A model generated the notes under the pieces. It made no database searches and was not told where the DNA came from. It worked only from the letters and a program-made list of their open reading frames with translations. Shown here one piece after another: positions 1 through 14,600 of a stretch of 64,000 nucleotides of DNA; positions within the stretch are counted from its first letter, which is position 1; every line of letters begins with the position of its first letter. This stretch comes from Baylisascaris procyonis (taxonomy: Eukaryota > Nematoda > Chromadorea > Rhabditida > Ascarididae): the NCBI GenBank assembly GCA_037389465.1, contig JAZARR010000256.1, positions 39,604 to 103,603 of the forward strand, written 5' to 3'. Both the position numbers and the translations under genes were made by a program.

Positions 1-2655
1 AGCGCACACATTGCTCATTCAATATCATTTCACTACTTCGAATCGGTCTGTTCTTTACTTGCTTCATCGTTAGCGGTACTGTTGATCGACTCTTCGATGA
101 TGCTTTAGAGTAATCCATAGGCAGCTGATCCACAACTGCAATCTACTGTTCCGCAGTCCCGACCAACTCAGAACGAAACAGCACTTATAAATATTTGTTG
201 TGCGCTGATAACATTGTTGGATCCGCAAACTCGTTTAGGGTATGCAGCCTCCTCTTTGCACAGTTTCGATCTTCATTCGCATATAATCATATCGCACCTA
301 TCAGCCATTACTTTCCTGAAAGTTAGCTAATCTATTTGACTTAATTGCATGTTCTTCTATATAATTGAACAAATCTTTTAGGACTACAATTTTTTAGAAC
401 TACAAATGCATGACTCAAAAGAGCACAACAGGAAAAGCATCATGTTTAAAGCATTTGATTAAGAGCAAGGTCTCAACGATCATTCTCATCCGCACTTTAG
501 AATAACAATTTCCATAAAGATTACATTTGTAGTATACACGAAATGAAAGATGCAACAAGATATTTGAATGTGTGCTGTAAAATCATATAAATCTTAAAAA
601 CAGAATAAAGCGGCTAAGGGTGTGCTTATGGAAGAATAGGTTCACAACAAATTGTCCCACTGATATAAAAATCATTTTTCCGATCTCGACCAGTTTTATT
701 TGTTTGTCAGTAAAAACCACGATTTTGCCGTTGCAGGTTTGCATATGTTTTTATGTGTGCTGCGAACATAGTGTTGATTGTTTGATCATATTTTCTTTAC
801 GAATTTGGACAAACAAAGTAGAATTTTTTTTGAGGGAATATAAGTTTTCAGAAAGATAATAAAAAGTATTAAATATCATTACAGCTAACCAGATATAACT
901 CTATGGAATATAATGCTGACGCTCAGTTGCCGAATAAGGCTGCATCAAAATCTGTTTTATCATTCGCTACGGACGAGAGGTAAAAAAACCAGTTGATTTA
1001 AGAACGAAGTAGTCTCTAATAGATGGACAACTGAGAGCACGTGCCAACGTAACGCAAACAAAGGTACGTATGATAACAGCAGGGATGTGAAAGAGTAGTC
1101 GTTAGGCTAAGCTAGACTGTGATGTTGATTGTGTCTAAGGAACTCGCTTCCTTCGGAGAGATGAGGAAGTGATATATTTTACTCCACGATCACTTTCATC
1201 TCCAACTGCACACCTAATTGATTTATGAATATTTTTGACGATTAGCAATCACTTATTTCTATGACATCTTTAATTTTAGCTTATTGCAATATAACAAACG
1301 TTCACGCCCATTCAATCACCTTGAACCAATCCGATCGCCTGAACATTCGACGGTTATGAGGATACTCACACGGATGCTCGACGAGGCAAGTTTCATGCAA
1401 AAACCGACCGGTCCCATAAATGAAACCAATCCGATATCGCCAGCTGCAACATGCATCAGCATTCGACACAAAAATATAGAGGAAAGTTGCTTTAGTTATG
1501 ATGGCATTATGAGTATGTTTCGTACGTTCTCTCAGTTATTTAACGAATTTTTATTCCTTTTGCGGGCGTTCTACATTAAATCCATTGTTTGTATCCTCTC
1601 TTAGATATTGCTTTTTCTTCTCTTTTTTCTTGCGTAATACTTTTTATTTGTTCAACAATCTAATTTTGTGCTTTAGAAGTGCGAATTAATTTCCATCGAT
1701 ACAATCAGCTTGATTTTTTTCAGTGTCGACCTTTGGTGGCTTATTTGTTATTTTCAATTGCCTTATATTTAACCGCACTTGCTATTTTCCGACGTCGTTT
1801 AATATCGTTGCCATTCAAAGGGCCAACCTCAACGGTTAACTGGACATCCTCCGATAATTTTTCAAATACACAGGTTTTATATTTACCATCATTAATCATT
1901 AAAGCTTTAAAATATTGCAGGTCATGTCTCATGGTGAAGTCGTTCTTAGTCTGGTACAAGTCACGAGTGGAATCCGTGCGTTTTGATGAATGAATGTTCT
2001 ATCCAACTGGAAGGACACGAACCCACCCCCCCCCCCCTCCTCTACCTTTCTGCTTTTCTTTTAGGACGTTCACCTACCAAATCTCTAATTGAAAATATCG
2101 TCTAATCGCTATCTTTTTATTATGCGACATTTATTTAGAAGTTTTGGAATTTGAAGCGATTTTATAATCGGAATGACCAAATTCAATATATCGCAAAACA
2201 CTCTCAGCTTATTCGCACTTTCTGATCCACCATCCGAATGTTATTCTTTGAACAGAGAGACTAAAGAGAAGTTCGTAAAAATGATTCAACCATTTTCACT
2301 ATTTAAATTTTTATGAGTACTGTTATGGAGTTCTTGATAAACTGACGAATGAACATTTTTCTTTTCTTATATATCGTACTGATCGGCACTGATGAAACAA
2401 TGTCCCATTAATGTGGTTCAGTACCTTTCCCACCCCATCTTCCAGGGCAGCAGTAAAGAGGAAAGGAAACGGAAGTCCAGATCCTTTCCATACAATCTGT
2501 CGAACAGTTTAGAACTATTCTGTTAGATCTTTCGAAACATGGAATTGAAGTATTTCTTAAACAGTCTTCTAGCATACTTAAATTTCCGTTAAAAGAAGTT
2601 CGACGTGCTCATTTTTATAAAGCGAATTTCTATTGCGTATATTGCGTACATTTAG
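1..2655. other. Upstream flank, no gene recognised
   Basis: AT-rich DNA in which I see no supported exon. It lies upstream of the antiporter gene and may contain that gene's first exon or promoter. A C-rich run sits at about 2025-2040. A hydrophobic open stretch after a TTTTTTCAG-like acceptor near 1723 could be an early membrane exon, but it does not join in a recognisable way to the exon at 2656. Confidence 0.4.
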
Positions 2656-5600
2656 ATGTATATAGCGTCAGCATTTTCTTTGATTATAATGCTAACATCT
2701 TCCACAATGGTCGGTTATCTCATCTCGTTAATACAATTACCTACATTATTTGGTAAGGGATAAGAATGACTTATCGATTTGAACCAACTTAAAACTTCAC
2801 TTAAATCATATTTTGAAGCGAAATTGAATTATTAAGCCAAATTGCCTGAAGCTACAAAGCGAACATTTTTAAGAGTAAGGCGTTCACTGAGCAAAGGTGA
2901 TTGTTTCTTTCCTCAAAACGATTAATAAGAGATGTAATTGAGGTTGAAAGCAAGTAAGTGGTGATGGAATTCGGCTTTCATGTTAATATATTCTATAGAG
3001 AAAAATCTGCTTTTTGAAGTTTAGCCGAAAGTGAGTTATCAAATGAAATGGAGCGGTTCTATATCGATCTCTGCATGCTACTATTTGCAGGTATGCTGGC
3101 GACCGGTATCCTTCTTCGCAATACCGGCATCGTAGAGTTGTTTTTATTGAAGGAATGGGGCATGGTTTTAAGAAAAACCGCTTTTGTAGTTATACTCTTG
3201 CGTGGAGGGCTTGGTCTGGATTCGAGTGCCCTAATGCGTCTCAAGGCATGTCCAGTTTGTTTCATTCATTTCCGTAGGAAAAAGTTCGTACACATTGTCT
3301 GCTCATCCAAATCCAATGGAATTTGGTTCCACTTTCTGATTAACATGGTAACTGATGAGGTAATGAAGTATTGATTGTAGTCGGTTTGCTCGATCAAGAA
3401 ATAAATAACTGACACTAATTCCTTTAAATTTATTGAATGTTTCAGCCTCGGAATGATCGTATAGAATTTTGCATTTGAGTATTCATGAGATCCATGACCG
3501 TTTTACTAGGGGAATCTTTTAGTTGAAAAGAACTGGAGGGATCCGTTTAGTAATTGCAATGATGGAAGCATCGTTTCATCTGCACATGACATCGTTGTGA
3601 CAAATAACTTCAACAGTAGCTCAGAAGTAAGGGATGTGTTTCTGTCTTGCCACTTAAGTTTCAATTATTCCGATTACCATAATTGCAGGGTGCATGTTTC
3701 CGTCTATCATTTATACCATGCAGCGTGGAGGCTATAACCATTGCTATTGCATCGTTTGCAATTTTTCGACTTTCCTGGCTACTTGCCTTTGCACTTGGGT
3801 AAGTCAGAACAGTTTTCAACATTTCTCAGCACATATCAGTGTTAAAGGAGGAAAGAATACGCTGGATAGATTAAAAGGGGAGGGACACAACAATTCGAAT
3901 GAGCCACATATTAAATTGCGAATAAGGTTAGCCACCTTTTACACCTGAATCAATTTTTGAACTAATGAAGCTAAAACCACCCCATAATCATTTCCAAACA
4001 GCTCGAACAAAAATAAGACTATGTATTCCATACATTGTTAGCCTTGAATATACAATTTGCTTGTTTCGCATTTGTTGTTACTGCCTTACTTTCAGCTCGG
4101 AATCCAGAAGAATTGTCGCAAGTAGTAAAATGCAAATGAAATATATCGTTATGAATCTTTTGGAGGTGATCTACATTTTGAGATGATTTAACTACGAGAC
4201 CATACAGCAAAAACTTCATGAGCATGGATAGTTCGAGAAATAAATGTTTAACATCCAGAAATTCTGGTAGAGGGGTTGCACAGCTCTACCGTAAGCAGAA
4301 AAAAAGAAGCCTTTTGAGAAGTTGTTGCATGATTATTTTCTTTTAATCAAAGCACTCATAAGCAGGGGCGTCATCGTACCAAAAAATATGACACTTTTCC
4401 TGCTAAATTTGTACTTATACCGAGTACAGCATAGTGATGTAGCAAATCTGCGGCCTTGAATGCAATATGAATCCACTACCGCCTATTTTCTGAAGTTTCA
4501 TATAACTGCAATATTGTAGCAGTTTTGGGAGGAAATATGAGTCATTGCATCATCCTCTAGCTGTATTTGCACCTGAAATATAAGTTAGTTTTCTTGATTT
4601 CGAAATTAGCGACATTGTTGCGCTTTTCCGGCGTCAAATTTGAGCGTTGAGCCGCCAAGCCCGTCTAGCTTAGAGGCTCGACAGAGATGACAAATTTGTT
4701 TGAAAACGCGAAGCTGAGTTTCGTGTATTAAATTTTTGGTAGTATCAATAAATGGACCGAGTCATTTTGTGTCGATCTCTTTGTTTTTTAGTTTCTCCGC
4801 TTCTGTCTAAAGCGTTCGTTTTCTCTCTTTTCAGTTATATTTTAATCTTCTTTATATGAATGAGTTTGATGAAAAGAATTTCAAATATGCAAAATTTTTT
4901 GCAAATTTTTAAAGTAATCTGCCTTTTTTCCGCTCAAATCCTTGGCATTCTGTGACACTAGTTTCCAAACATTATAACCCAGTTTATTCTGCTTTGAACA
5001 GCGTCTTTTGAATTGAAAACTTCTAGAAAATCAGATCCTTTAAAACTGCATTTTTTAAATAAACGAAAATAGCTTTCGTTGACAAAATATGGCAAATGGT
5101 ATTTGCGTATATTTTTTTTATTTTTCGAGGAGTATGCTTCCCTGTTCTCAGGATTGTAGAACGGCCGACATTCCATATCTTCGTAGTGAATCACTCTCAA
5201 CCTGCCCAGTAGTTGGGGTCGAAATCGAAGCTTTGTGGACAAGATCTGACAACCATGAACTGACGTGTCTCACTAGGGCAAAAATGAAGTAAAGGAATGA
5301 GCTATAATATTTATAAATCCCTTTTAATATAATCCTGCAGGTGGTTATTCTTCCAATGAGGTGTTTTTCTGTTGAAATTTAAGTGTCTTTAGATGGTTAT
5401 TCGACTATTATAGCTTTGTGTTAGCTGCCGTGTCTCCCGCAGTGCGTATTTGAGAATGCTACATGAAGTCGATATTCAGAGCTGAGAGAAGCATTCTGCT
5501 GTCACAACGCAAAATAATAGAAAGTGCACCTTACAATAGTGTTTAAAGACTCGTGAAGAATATTGCTAAGGGAGCTCGGACAAAGCAGAAAAGAAGAGCT

Positions 5601-8600
5601 GCAAAAGCTTCCCCTAAAGGTGCTGGCGCTGTCAAATGTCTCTGAGATTGAGCTATGCTAAATATGCGATTCCGAGAAGGCATTTTACCGCCTTCTGGAA
5701 GGGCCATTGCAAAATATCAAAAAGACGATTGTGCTAGTAATGAAAGCGCTGATTACTCCATTCGGGAACGAGAACTTCTTCATGAGTTGCTTAGAGAAGC
5801 CTTCGGAAATAGATGAGAAAGGAATGAGCTGTAATATTTATAAATCCCTTTTAATATAATCCTGCAGGTGGTTATTCTTCCAATGAGGTGTTTTTCTCTT
5901 GAAATTTAAGTGTCTTTAGATGGTTATTCGACTATTATAGCTTTGTGTTAGCTGCCGTGTCTCCCGCAGTGGTCGTACCTGCGATGCTGCGCATAGCCAA
6001 GCGAGGTTATGGTGTTGTGTCTGGAGTGCCCACGGTGGTTATCGCCGCTGCGGCCATCGATGATGTATATGCAATAACTGGATTTGGAGCTTTCATATCA
6101 GCTGCTTTCTCTCAAGGTTGTTGTTATTGGCGAATAAATTAACTTACAAAAATCTGCAGTGCACAAACAATTAAAAAATCGAAATTATTGAACGATGTGA
6201 GCATGAAATAAGACAAACTAAAAAGTCATTGAAAGAAGTAACCAAACACGATTTTCATTGCTCTCATTTTCGAGCATCTATTAATCGGTTTTCTGCAATA
6301 CTGATGGTGGCAGAGAATCTGCGCATATCTTGGGAGCAAACGAAATAACTTAACGTCTCCCTGCTCGTTCAGATGGGATATGAGCAAGGGGATGGATTAT
6401 TGGCCATTATTGTTATATTTCTTAGAAGGAATTTGTTGCAACCTTTCTTCTTCTGTTGTAGTTATATTGAATTGACTTCCATTGCTCTTTAATACCGATA
6501 ACTACGAGTAACTGGGTTAATGTGCGAATCCCATGATGTCAAATCGTGTTATAGGAGGCATTATTTGGACCATTTTGCGAGCACCTATTGAAGTAGCAAT
6601 TGGAGTCATTACTGGTGGAACTATTGGTATGTTTCTGGTGATTCAAAGAATGAGTAATTAGTACATGAAACAGAATGGCCAATAGCAAGTATTAAAAGAA
6701 GTTTTGAAACCCAATGGTCAGTAGGAAAAGAGGTAAATAACAGGCTTGCCTGCTGTGTGCTCGAACTGAAGAATACAGTCAGAATTTCAATAAACTGGCA
6801 GTCATCTTATGTAGGTTAGGAGAGAGTCACCTTATGTAGGTTAGATTATATGCCTTCCTTTAGCCGCTGAGGTGTTGCGAGGAGGAAAATAATAAAAGCA
6901 CATGAAAAATGACCACGATCCCGCTAAATGAGTTCAATAGAAACAAGAAAACGGAATTTTCACCTATAGAAGTTGTTGCGTTATACAACTAAGCATTTCG
7001 GGGGGTGTTGAGGGAGTGTGAAAAGAAAAGACAAACGAAATACGGAATACCTTGATTGCAAGCTACATTGAGCAGAAAAAAAGCGAAAGTGTTCATCAAC
7101 GTGTATTGTTTTGGATAATATATTTTCATAAACTCTTATTTTTATAGGTATTCTGTTATGGTTTATACCAGGAAAACATGGACGAGTACATTTTACAAGA
7201 GTGGTTCTACTTATCCAAATTGGTACCACATCGATGTTTGGCACTGAAGTACTCGGTTTTACTTCAGTTGGACCGATCGCCGTGCTTGTATCAGCGCTTG
7301 TTGCTGGATTTCGATGGAAGAAAGAGGACATTAGCGATGAACAAGTGAGCTATTTCTAGTTGGTCTTATTCTTAAATTTGGAAAATAAGTATAAGCATTA
7401 GAAATCGTTAAGCACGCCTTTACCTCATTAGTGAAGATGCTTGTAGTATGCTTGTGGTGCCATTTAATGCTCAGTGGTATAGTCAAGGATGATGCTGCAG
7501 GAAGTGAATTTTAGAGGAATATGCTTCAGAGAGCAATTGAGTGTAAATAAGCTTACATTGAATGACTTTGGCTGTCGCGAATAGCGAGTACATGCATGAA
7601 GGCTCATGCCGTCATGGCGACTCGCTGGCGCCGCTGAATAGCAAAAGACGGTCAGCCGTCTCAGCGGCGCCAGCTAAGATGGACAGCCGATGCATGTGCA
7701 CCGGAAACGAAACAATGCTAAAAGGAATCATGGCCCACAAAAAGAGGCGAGAGACCGAATCGGAAAGGGTCAACGTAATGGAAGGCGGAGTTGAGCAAAG
7801 GGATATAAGCAGCCCAAGCTCAACTCCGCCATTCGCCTGCTAGCCGTCGGCCACTTAGTGGCCTTCAACGCTTCGCCTCCGTCGCCTTCAACAGTACCTC
7901 TTCTTCAACAGTGCCTCACCTTCAACCAGTGCGTCGCCTTCAACAGTGCCTCGCCTTCAACAGTGCCTCACCTTCAACAGTGCGTCTCTTCAACAGCGCC
8001 TCACCTTCAACAGGGCTTCGCCTTCGGTCATCTTCAACAGTGTTTCGCCCTCGTACGCCTGCCATTGCCTCGCTTCCGTTCTACCCTGCTTCCACTTCAG
8101 CGTGATCTACTGAACGTGAGTATTTCGTAATCCTTTCAAAATACCTAGCCCAGCTCGTTCAGTACATGGGGGCTCAAGCCAGAGCGTAACCGTGAGCACC
8201 AATGGCATCCACTGCATACCAAGCGTCTCTAAAAGTGAAAGCTAACCTATTAAAGGCTGCTACCAGCAGCATACGTTTTCCCGACTTGCGTCAGCTCGCC
8301 GCAGAACCTGGCTCACAAGCGGCATTCCGGACAGCCATTTTGCAAGTGGAGGCGGCAATTCGAAAACTCGAACGCCATATTTCCGATGTTGAGGCTGACC
8401 ATAGCGCATGGCACGAATATATAAAGCAGCTACGCACCGTCGCGGAAAAAAACCAACGAAGCTTCTATTTATCAGGCTCTCGTGGAAGCACCAGGTCATT
8501 TTCTGATCGTATTGGGTGAAGCCCGAAACGTGCTTGATGACCTTATTACCGCCAAGCAAAATCTTGAGCTGCACATAACCCGACCAATCTCGCCAAGTGG

Positions 8601-11600
8601 TAGCGTCCCTACGGGAAACAGCACGCCTGTGCACCAACCGCAGCAGACTACGCCTATGAACACGATCCAGTTGCCTAGAATGCAAATTCCGAAGTTCGAT
8701 GGACAATACCGCAAATGGCCACAATTCTGGGCCACGTTTCTTCACACAGTTGACTCCCAACCGCTCGCAGAAATCCAGAAGCTTTCCTATCTGCTGTCTT
8801 TCCTCGAAGGCAAAGCGCTAGAGGCAGTAGGTGGATTCACGGTAGCCCCGGAAAACTATGAAGCCGTCAAAACAACGCTCCAACAACGATTCGGGAGATC
8901 AGAAGTGCTATTGAAGTCATTGTACGCGGAGTTACAAGACACAGCACCCCCCGCAAAGGACCTCGAAGAATGCGTTGCGACCGTCGAGCGTATTCTACAG
9001 CAACTGGAGCAAATGGGAGAAAATGTCGACAATGCGCAAACCGAGCTTTGCATTGAAAAACGGCTCCGCGTTGGGCGCTATTGGAAGTTGAAAAAGCTAA
9101 AGAGGCCGATGCAGCCTGGAGCGTTCAAAAACTGAGGAGCAAACTTCAAGCAATTGTCCGCATTCGGGAGAACATGCGAAGCGTGATCACAGAGAGGGCG
9201 CCATAGGAGAACCGCAAGCCCAAAGACACGACGGAAGGCGAGGACGAAGAAATTCGGGAGGTGCAAAACGCGAAGAATGTTTGAGCCATGCGTCAGCGTT
9301 ACCCGCAGTAGCGAAGCGGCAAATCGAAAGCAGGAAAGCACGCGAATCTAACCGAACGGTATGTGCGTTCTGCAATGAAGACATTGGGCCGATGCTTGCC
9401 CACATCATGCCACTTTGAAGGAGCGGTTTGACCGCACCAGGCAATTACGCCTTTGCTTTAAATGCCTCAGAGAAGGACACAATCAAAACGATTGTACGCG
9501 AAGTGTCTCCTGCTACCATTGCAAGCGCAAGGGACATCCAACGGCATTATGCAAAACGTGGCATCGATCCAGCAGCAGAAAGAAGAGAATCGCCGCGGAG
9601 AGACCCAAGCTCAGATGGTTCGCACAGCGACAGCTATCGCGACACCAGACCAGCAAACACAAGACAGAACGGTGTTACTCCTGTCTACCATTGTCGACGT
9701 GAAGGCGGATGCGCCACATGCGAAGACGCTCAAGGTGCCTGTGCTATTCGATACAGGGAGCGAACGCTCGTTTATCACGGAAGAAATGGTCCAGAAACTA
9801 GGCATAAGGACGGAGCACAAGCAACCGTTGGTTGTCGACGGATTCGGTGGAACGCAAACTATGCGCTGCACGTCTGCGCGCAACAAACTCAAGATGAAGC
9901 GCATTGATGGACGATCGTTCATCATGTTCGCAAACTCAGTACCAAAATTGGTAAGCGAAATTGCAGTCGCCAGGCTAACGGGGAAAACACTACAGCAGAT
10001 CAGTTCGGCAAGGAGCGTCAGTCTACCGACAGTCATGGTCAGGCCCCAGATCCTCGTGGGAACGGACTATTTCCATGAAATCTTCAGAGAGAGCTCCTCA
10101 ACAAAGCTGCCTTCAGGATTCCATTTAATACGCACCTGTCTCGGCGACATGGTCAGCGGAAAAGGACGTAGCAAGCGGTACTGCGGCTTTTCAAAGACCC
10201 TAACAAAACCTTCGAACCGTTATTGCTGTAATGTTGCCAACGTAAAGGATGAGTGGGAAAAATTCTGGTCGCTGGAACTGGTAGGAGTCCAGGACCCCCT
10301 CTACAAACGAACGACGAGCTCGCCACGAAACAATTCAATGAAAGCATTACCTTCAAGGACGGGCGATACTACTGCAGGTGGCCCTGGAAGCGTAATGGAA
10401 ATAAGCTTGGCAGCAACTTCGGCCTTTGTTTGGGTCGCCTAAAGACGTCACTTAAACGGCTCCAAAAGGATCCCGACCTGCTCAAGGCATATGAAAAGAC
10501 ATTCGACGAGCAGCTGAAGATGGGAGTAATCGAAGAGGTCACAAATGCAAAGCCAGAAGGCCCACTGTACTACATGCCACACCAGGCCGTCGTTCGACCA
10601 GACAAGGCTACAACGAAATTCAGGATCGTATACGACGCGTCCTCGAAAGCTTCGGGCCCGACTAGCTCCGATACTCATAACCGCGGACGTCGAGAAAGCA
10701 TTCTTACAGTTAGGTCTGCATGACGACCAACGAGATGCGGTACGATTCATTTGGGTGAAGGACGTAACCGCGCCAGTCGATTCGTCAAATCTAAGTGTGT
10801 TCAGATTTACTCGCGTACCCTTTGGTGTAATCTCCTCACCATTCCTGCTGAACGCCACAATCCGACACCATCTAAAAAGGAAAACGACCGAGTTGAGAGA
10901 GGAGATACAAGACAACATTTACGTGGACAATGTATTCCTGACCGCACAGCAGGAGTCCACGGCAATCATGAAGAGCCAAGAAGCAAAGAGCATCTTTGAA
11001 GAAGCTCATATGAATCTTCGAGAGTTTCGAAGCAACAGTTTAGAAGTCTTTTCTGCATTGAACGAGGACTCAGAACAAGCGCAGCACAGGGCTACGTTAC
11101 TGGGAGTCACATGGGACCTCCGGAACGACAAGATGATCTTCAACACCAAGAAGTGCAGCAAAAGCCCAGCAACCAAACGACAATTCCTTGCATATACGGC
11201 AGAGTTCTACGACCCCCTGGGGCTACTCACGTCGGCCACGCTTCCGTTGAAACTATTTCTTCAACAGTTGTGGAAGAAGGAATACGACTGGGATCAACCC
11301 TTCGACAACGCTGACCGTCAAGGTGCTGAGACACTACTGCAGCGTTTTCAAGGGCAGTCACTCAAGCTGGACCGGAAACTCACAGCGGAATTAGACAAAG
11401 AGTGCGCCGAAATTCACGTCTTCGTGGACGCCTCTAAAGATGCGTACGCCGCCGTGGCGTATTTACGCTCATACAGCGAAAATCGTTATGTAAGCTCACT
11501 GCTGATGTCCAAGAGCAGAGTGGCTCCAATACGCGGCATTACGATCCCGCGGCTCGAACTGATGGCAGCCCTAATCGGCAGCAGGCTGCTCCGTTTCATA

Positions 11601-14600
11601 CAGGAACAGCTGAGGCACACCGGACCGACGTTTCTCTGGAGCGATTCGCAGGCAACCCTGCACTGGATCGCGACAGCTACCACCGTGGACCGCTTTGTCG
11701 ACAATCGAGTTGCCGAAATTCGCAGAAGCCCGGCACAGTTTCGCTACGTTGAGAGTGCCAACAATCCTGCGGACCTAGCATCCCGTGGTCTCACCATCGC
11801 AGAACTTGAGCGATGCATCCAATGGTGGCAAGGACCCTCATTTTTGCAACAAGGAAGCGAGTACTGGCCTACATGCACGGTTCCACACAACCCAGTGACG
11901 CTGGTGACTATCTCAAAACTGCTACTGCCGGCCGGCATTATTGAATGCGAAAGGTTCAGCTGCTTCAACAAGCTTAGACGAATAACAATACAAGTGCTTC
12001 GAGCGATCAAGCGCATGCTGAGAAGCACCCAAGTCCACCTACAACGGCAGTTCTGGGAAGTGGTAAGAGTGGAGGGACCCGCCACGGCGAGCGAACTGGA
12101 GTGGGCAGAGGTTATCCTCATCTCACAGGAGCAAACTAAGGCAGGCGAGGAAGTCGAGCGGAACACCGGCGACGTCGACCTTTATCAGGACGAACGAGGA
12201 GTTTGAGATGCATAGGAAGGCTGCAGCATGCAGCACTACCGGAAGAGACGATTCACCCAGTCTTCCTCCCGAAGTCATCGGCCCTCACTAAACTCATTAT
12301 CCTAGCCCGACACAAGGAATCGGGGCATACTGGAGTGTCACAGACGTTGGCCAGTGTCAGAGAACGCTGCTGGGTTCCACAGGGTCGAGCGACGGTCAAG
12401 CGCGTACTTCGACGACACTGCATGACGTGCCGCAAATGGAATGCACAGCCCTTCAAACTTCCGGCCTTCTCTCCATTACCAGAGGAGAGGACACGTGCAA
12501 CGCGAGCCTTCCAGAACGTTGGCCTGGACTGCATGGGACCTATAACAGTACGCGACTCTGGAGGCCTTTGCAAACGATGGATAGCCCTCTTTACCTGCCT
12601 GGCCACTCGAGCCATCCACTTGGAAACCGCAAACAACCTGTCAGCAGAACAGTTCCTACACGTCTTGAGACGGTTTATTGCCAGGAACGGTTACCCTACC
12701 AGTGTGATACTGGACAACGCGCCTCAATTCCAGTTGGTCAAACAGGTCATGCAGAACGCCGTTGCCACATCTATTACATGGCGATTCATTACGCCCTTCG
12801 CACCCTGGCAAGGAGGAGTATATGAACGGCTGGTAGGCCTAACTAAAACAGCTTTCCGCAAAGCAGTCGGCAGAAGGCTGCTGACCGAGGAAGAATTCAC
12901 AACGTTAGCGATTGAATGTGAAGCTATAGTGAATAGCCGACCACTCACCTACGTAGACTCAGCCATTGGAGAGATACTAAGGCCAATCGACTTCCTCCGA
13001 CCGCGGGCAATTATAGCAGAACGAGAACCAAGCTCCGACAGCGACAAAGACCCAGACTACACAGAAGGCAATCGCGGAAAGCTGCTGAGGCTCTGGAAGG
13101 CAACAGTCGGTAGCTTAGACCGTTTCTGGAAGCTCTGGACGCAAGAATATTTGTTGAGCCTCGGAGAAAGGTACCGCAGGGAACATCAACAGTCCTGCCG
13201 AGTTACGTGCCGTGCACCACGAGAACAGGAAGTCGTCATAGTCGCCGAAGATGGTCTGCCCAGAGCAGAATGGAAGCTAGGCAAAGTTGAAAAGGTGCAC
13301 AAGGACAGCGGCGGGAAAACAAAGACGGCAGACGTCAGAACGCCAAACGGTCATGTGCTAAAGAGACCAGTGAACATGCTCTATCCCCTCGAAGTGTCTG
13401 AGGAAGAAAAGGAAACGCAAATAGCGCCACACAGGGAAGAATTCGTGAAACACCCTGCAGACGGAAACCTGCAGGAAGAGGAAACTGAGGAAGCGGAGGA
13501 GAATCGAAACGAGCGTAAAACTCCCAGAAGATTGTACTCACACACGTTGTCCACAGTAATGGTCGTACTACTCGCAACCTTCGTATTGGCAAGCAGCGCG
13601 CCAGCGAAACCACTGTTTCACATATGCGTCAAACGTGGCCACCGCCTGTGTGTGAAGATGCCCGACAAATTAAACTGCACAGACGTCCGCGAGGAAACAC
13701 ACGACTACCCGCAAACCGTGGAAGTGTTGAACAGAGCGTTCATTTCGGCGAATGCAACTTTCTGCACACAAATAACGCGCACCGTCTGCACCAAGTGTTT
13801 CTTTCGATGGAGTTTGGCTGTCACCCGCGACGAGACAACAGTCCACAACGTCACTCCATCGCAATGTTGGGAGATGCGACAAACACTGGAGCTCAGTGGC
13901 ATACGTCTCGAAGCAATTGACGAAAACCGATGGGCGTCCAGACAGCCAACTGAGTATAGCTACGGTTGGATCGGAACACGATGCCATGCAACCACGAATT
14001 ACCGTATGGAACAGGGAGTAATCAAGCTCTACGATGGCTCAAGTCGTTCATTGGGATGCGACAAAACTCTGGGAAAATGCGTCACAGCCACGGAGACGAT
14101 ACTGTGGGACCCGAGCAAAGTGGCCGATCAATGTCCTTATCGAACGCTGGGAAAGGTTTCCGCTCAAGTATCAAACCGATTCATCACAATCCCTTCAATG
14201 CAAGCCGTATTCGTCAGAAACAGAGATACGCAGAACGGTACAAGCGTCGGCACAATATGCAAATTTCGGAGAGCCGAGATGATGAAAAACGGAATCACTA
14301 TAGAATTCAGTCCCGAAGGACAGCTTTCTCGAGAAGAACGAAATCGTGTGCTCAGCGGGAGGACGCTGTTTGTCGAATAACTATCAGAAGAAATCAATAA
14401 GAAAAGCGACCTCTCCGTGAACGCTAAGTTACAATTCCTGTGGAACAGCCTCAATGAACGAGAACAAGGAGTGACTCGGGAAATTCGACACAGAACTTGT
14501 GAGCAACACAACCGCCTCCTTTGGCTCATCGAAGCTCTGAGCAGAACTGACCCAACTAAGGCAGCGCGAATACTCCTCAAACGGATGGATATCACTGCAG

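Larger units (their letters stand above)
7573..8166 (+). repeat. BEL1 5' LTR
   Basis: 594 bp, TG...CA ends. It contains a 49-nt hairpin (7625-7673), a TATA element (7801-7810) and a downstream array of imperfect CTTCAACAGTGCCTCAC-like units (about 7895-8060). The same layout is seen in the 3' LTR. Confidence 0.92.
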
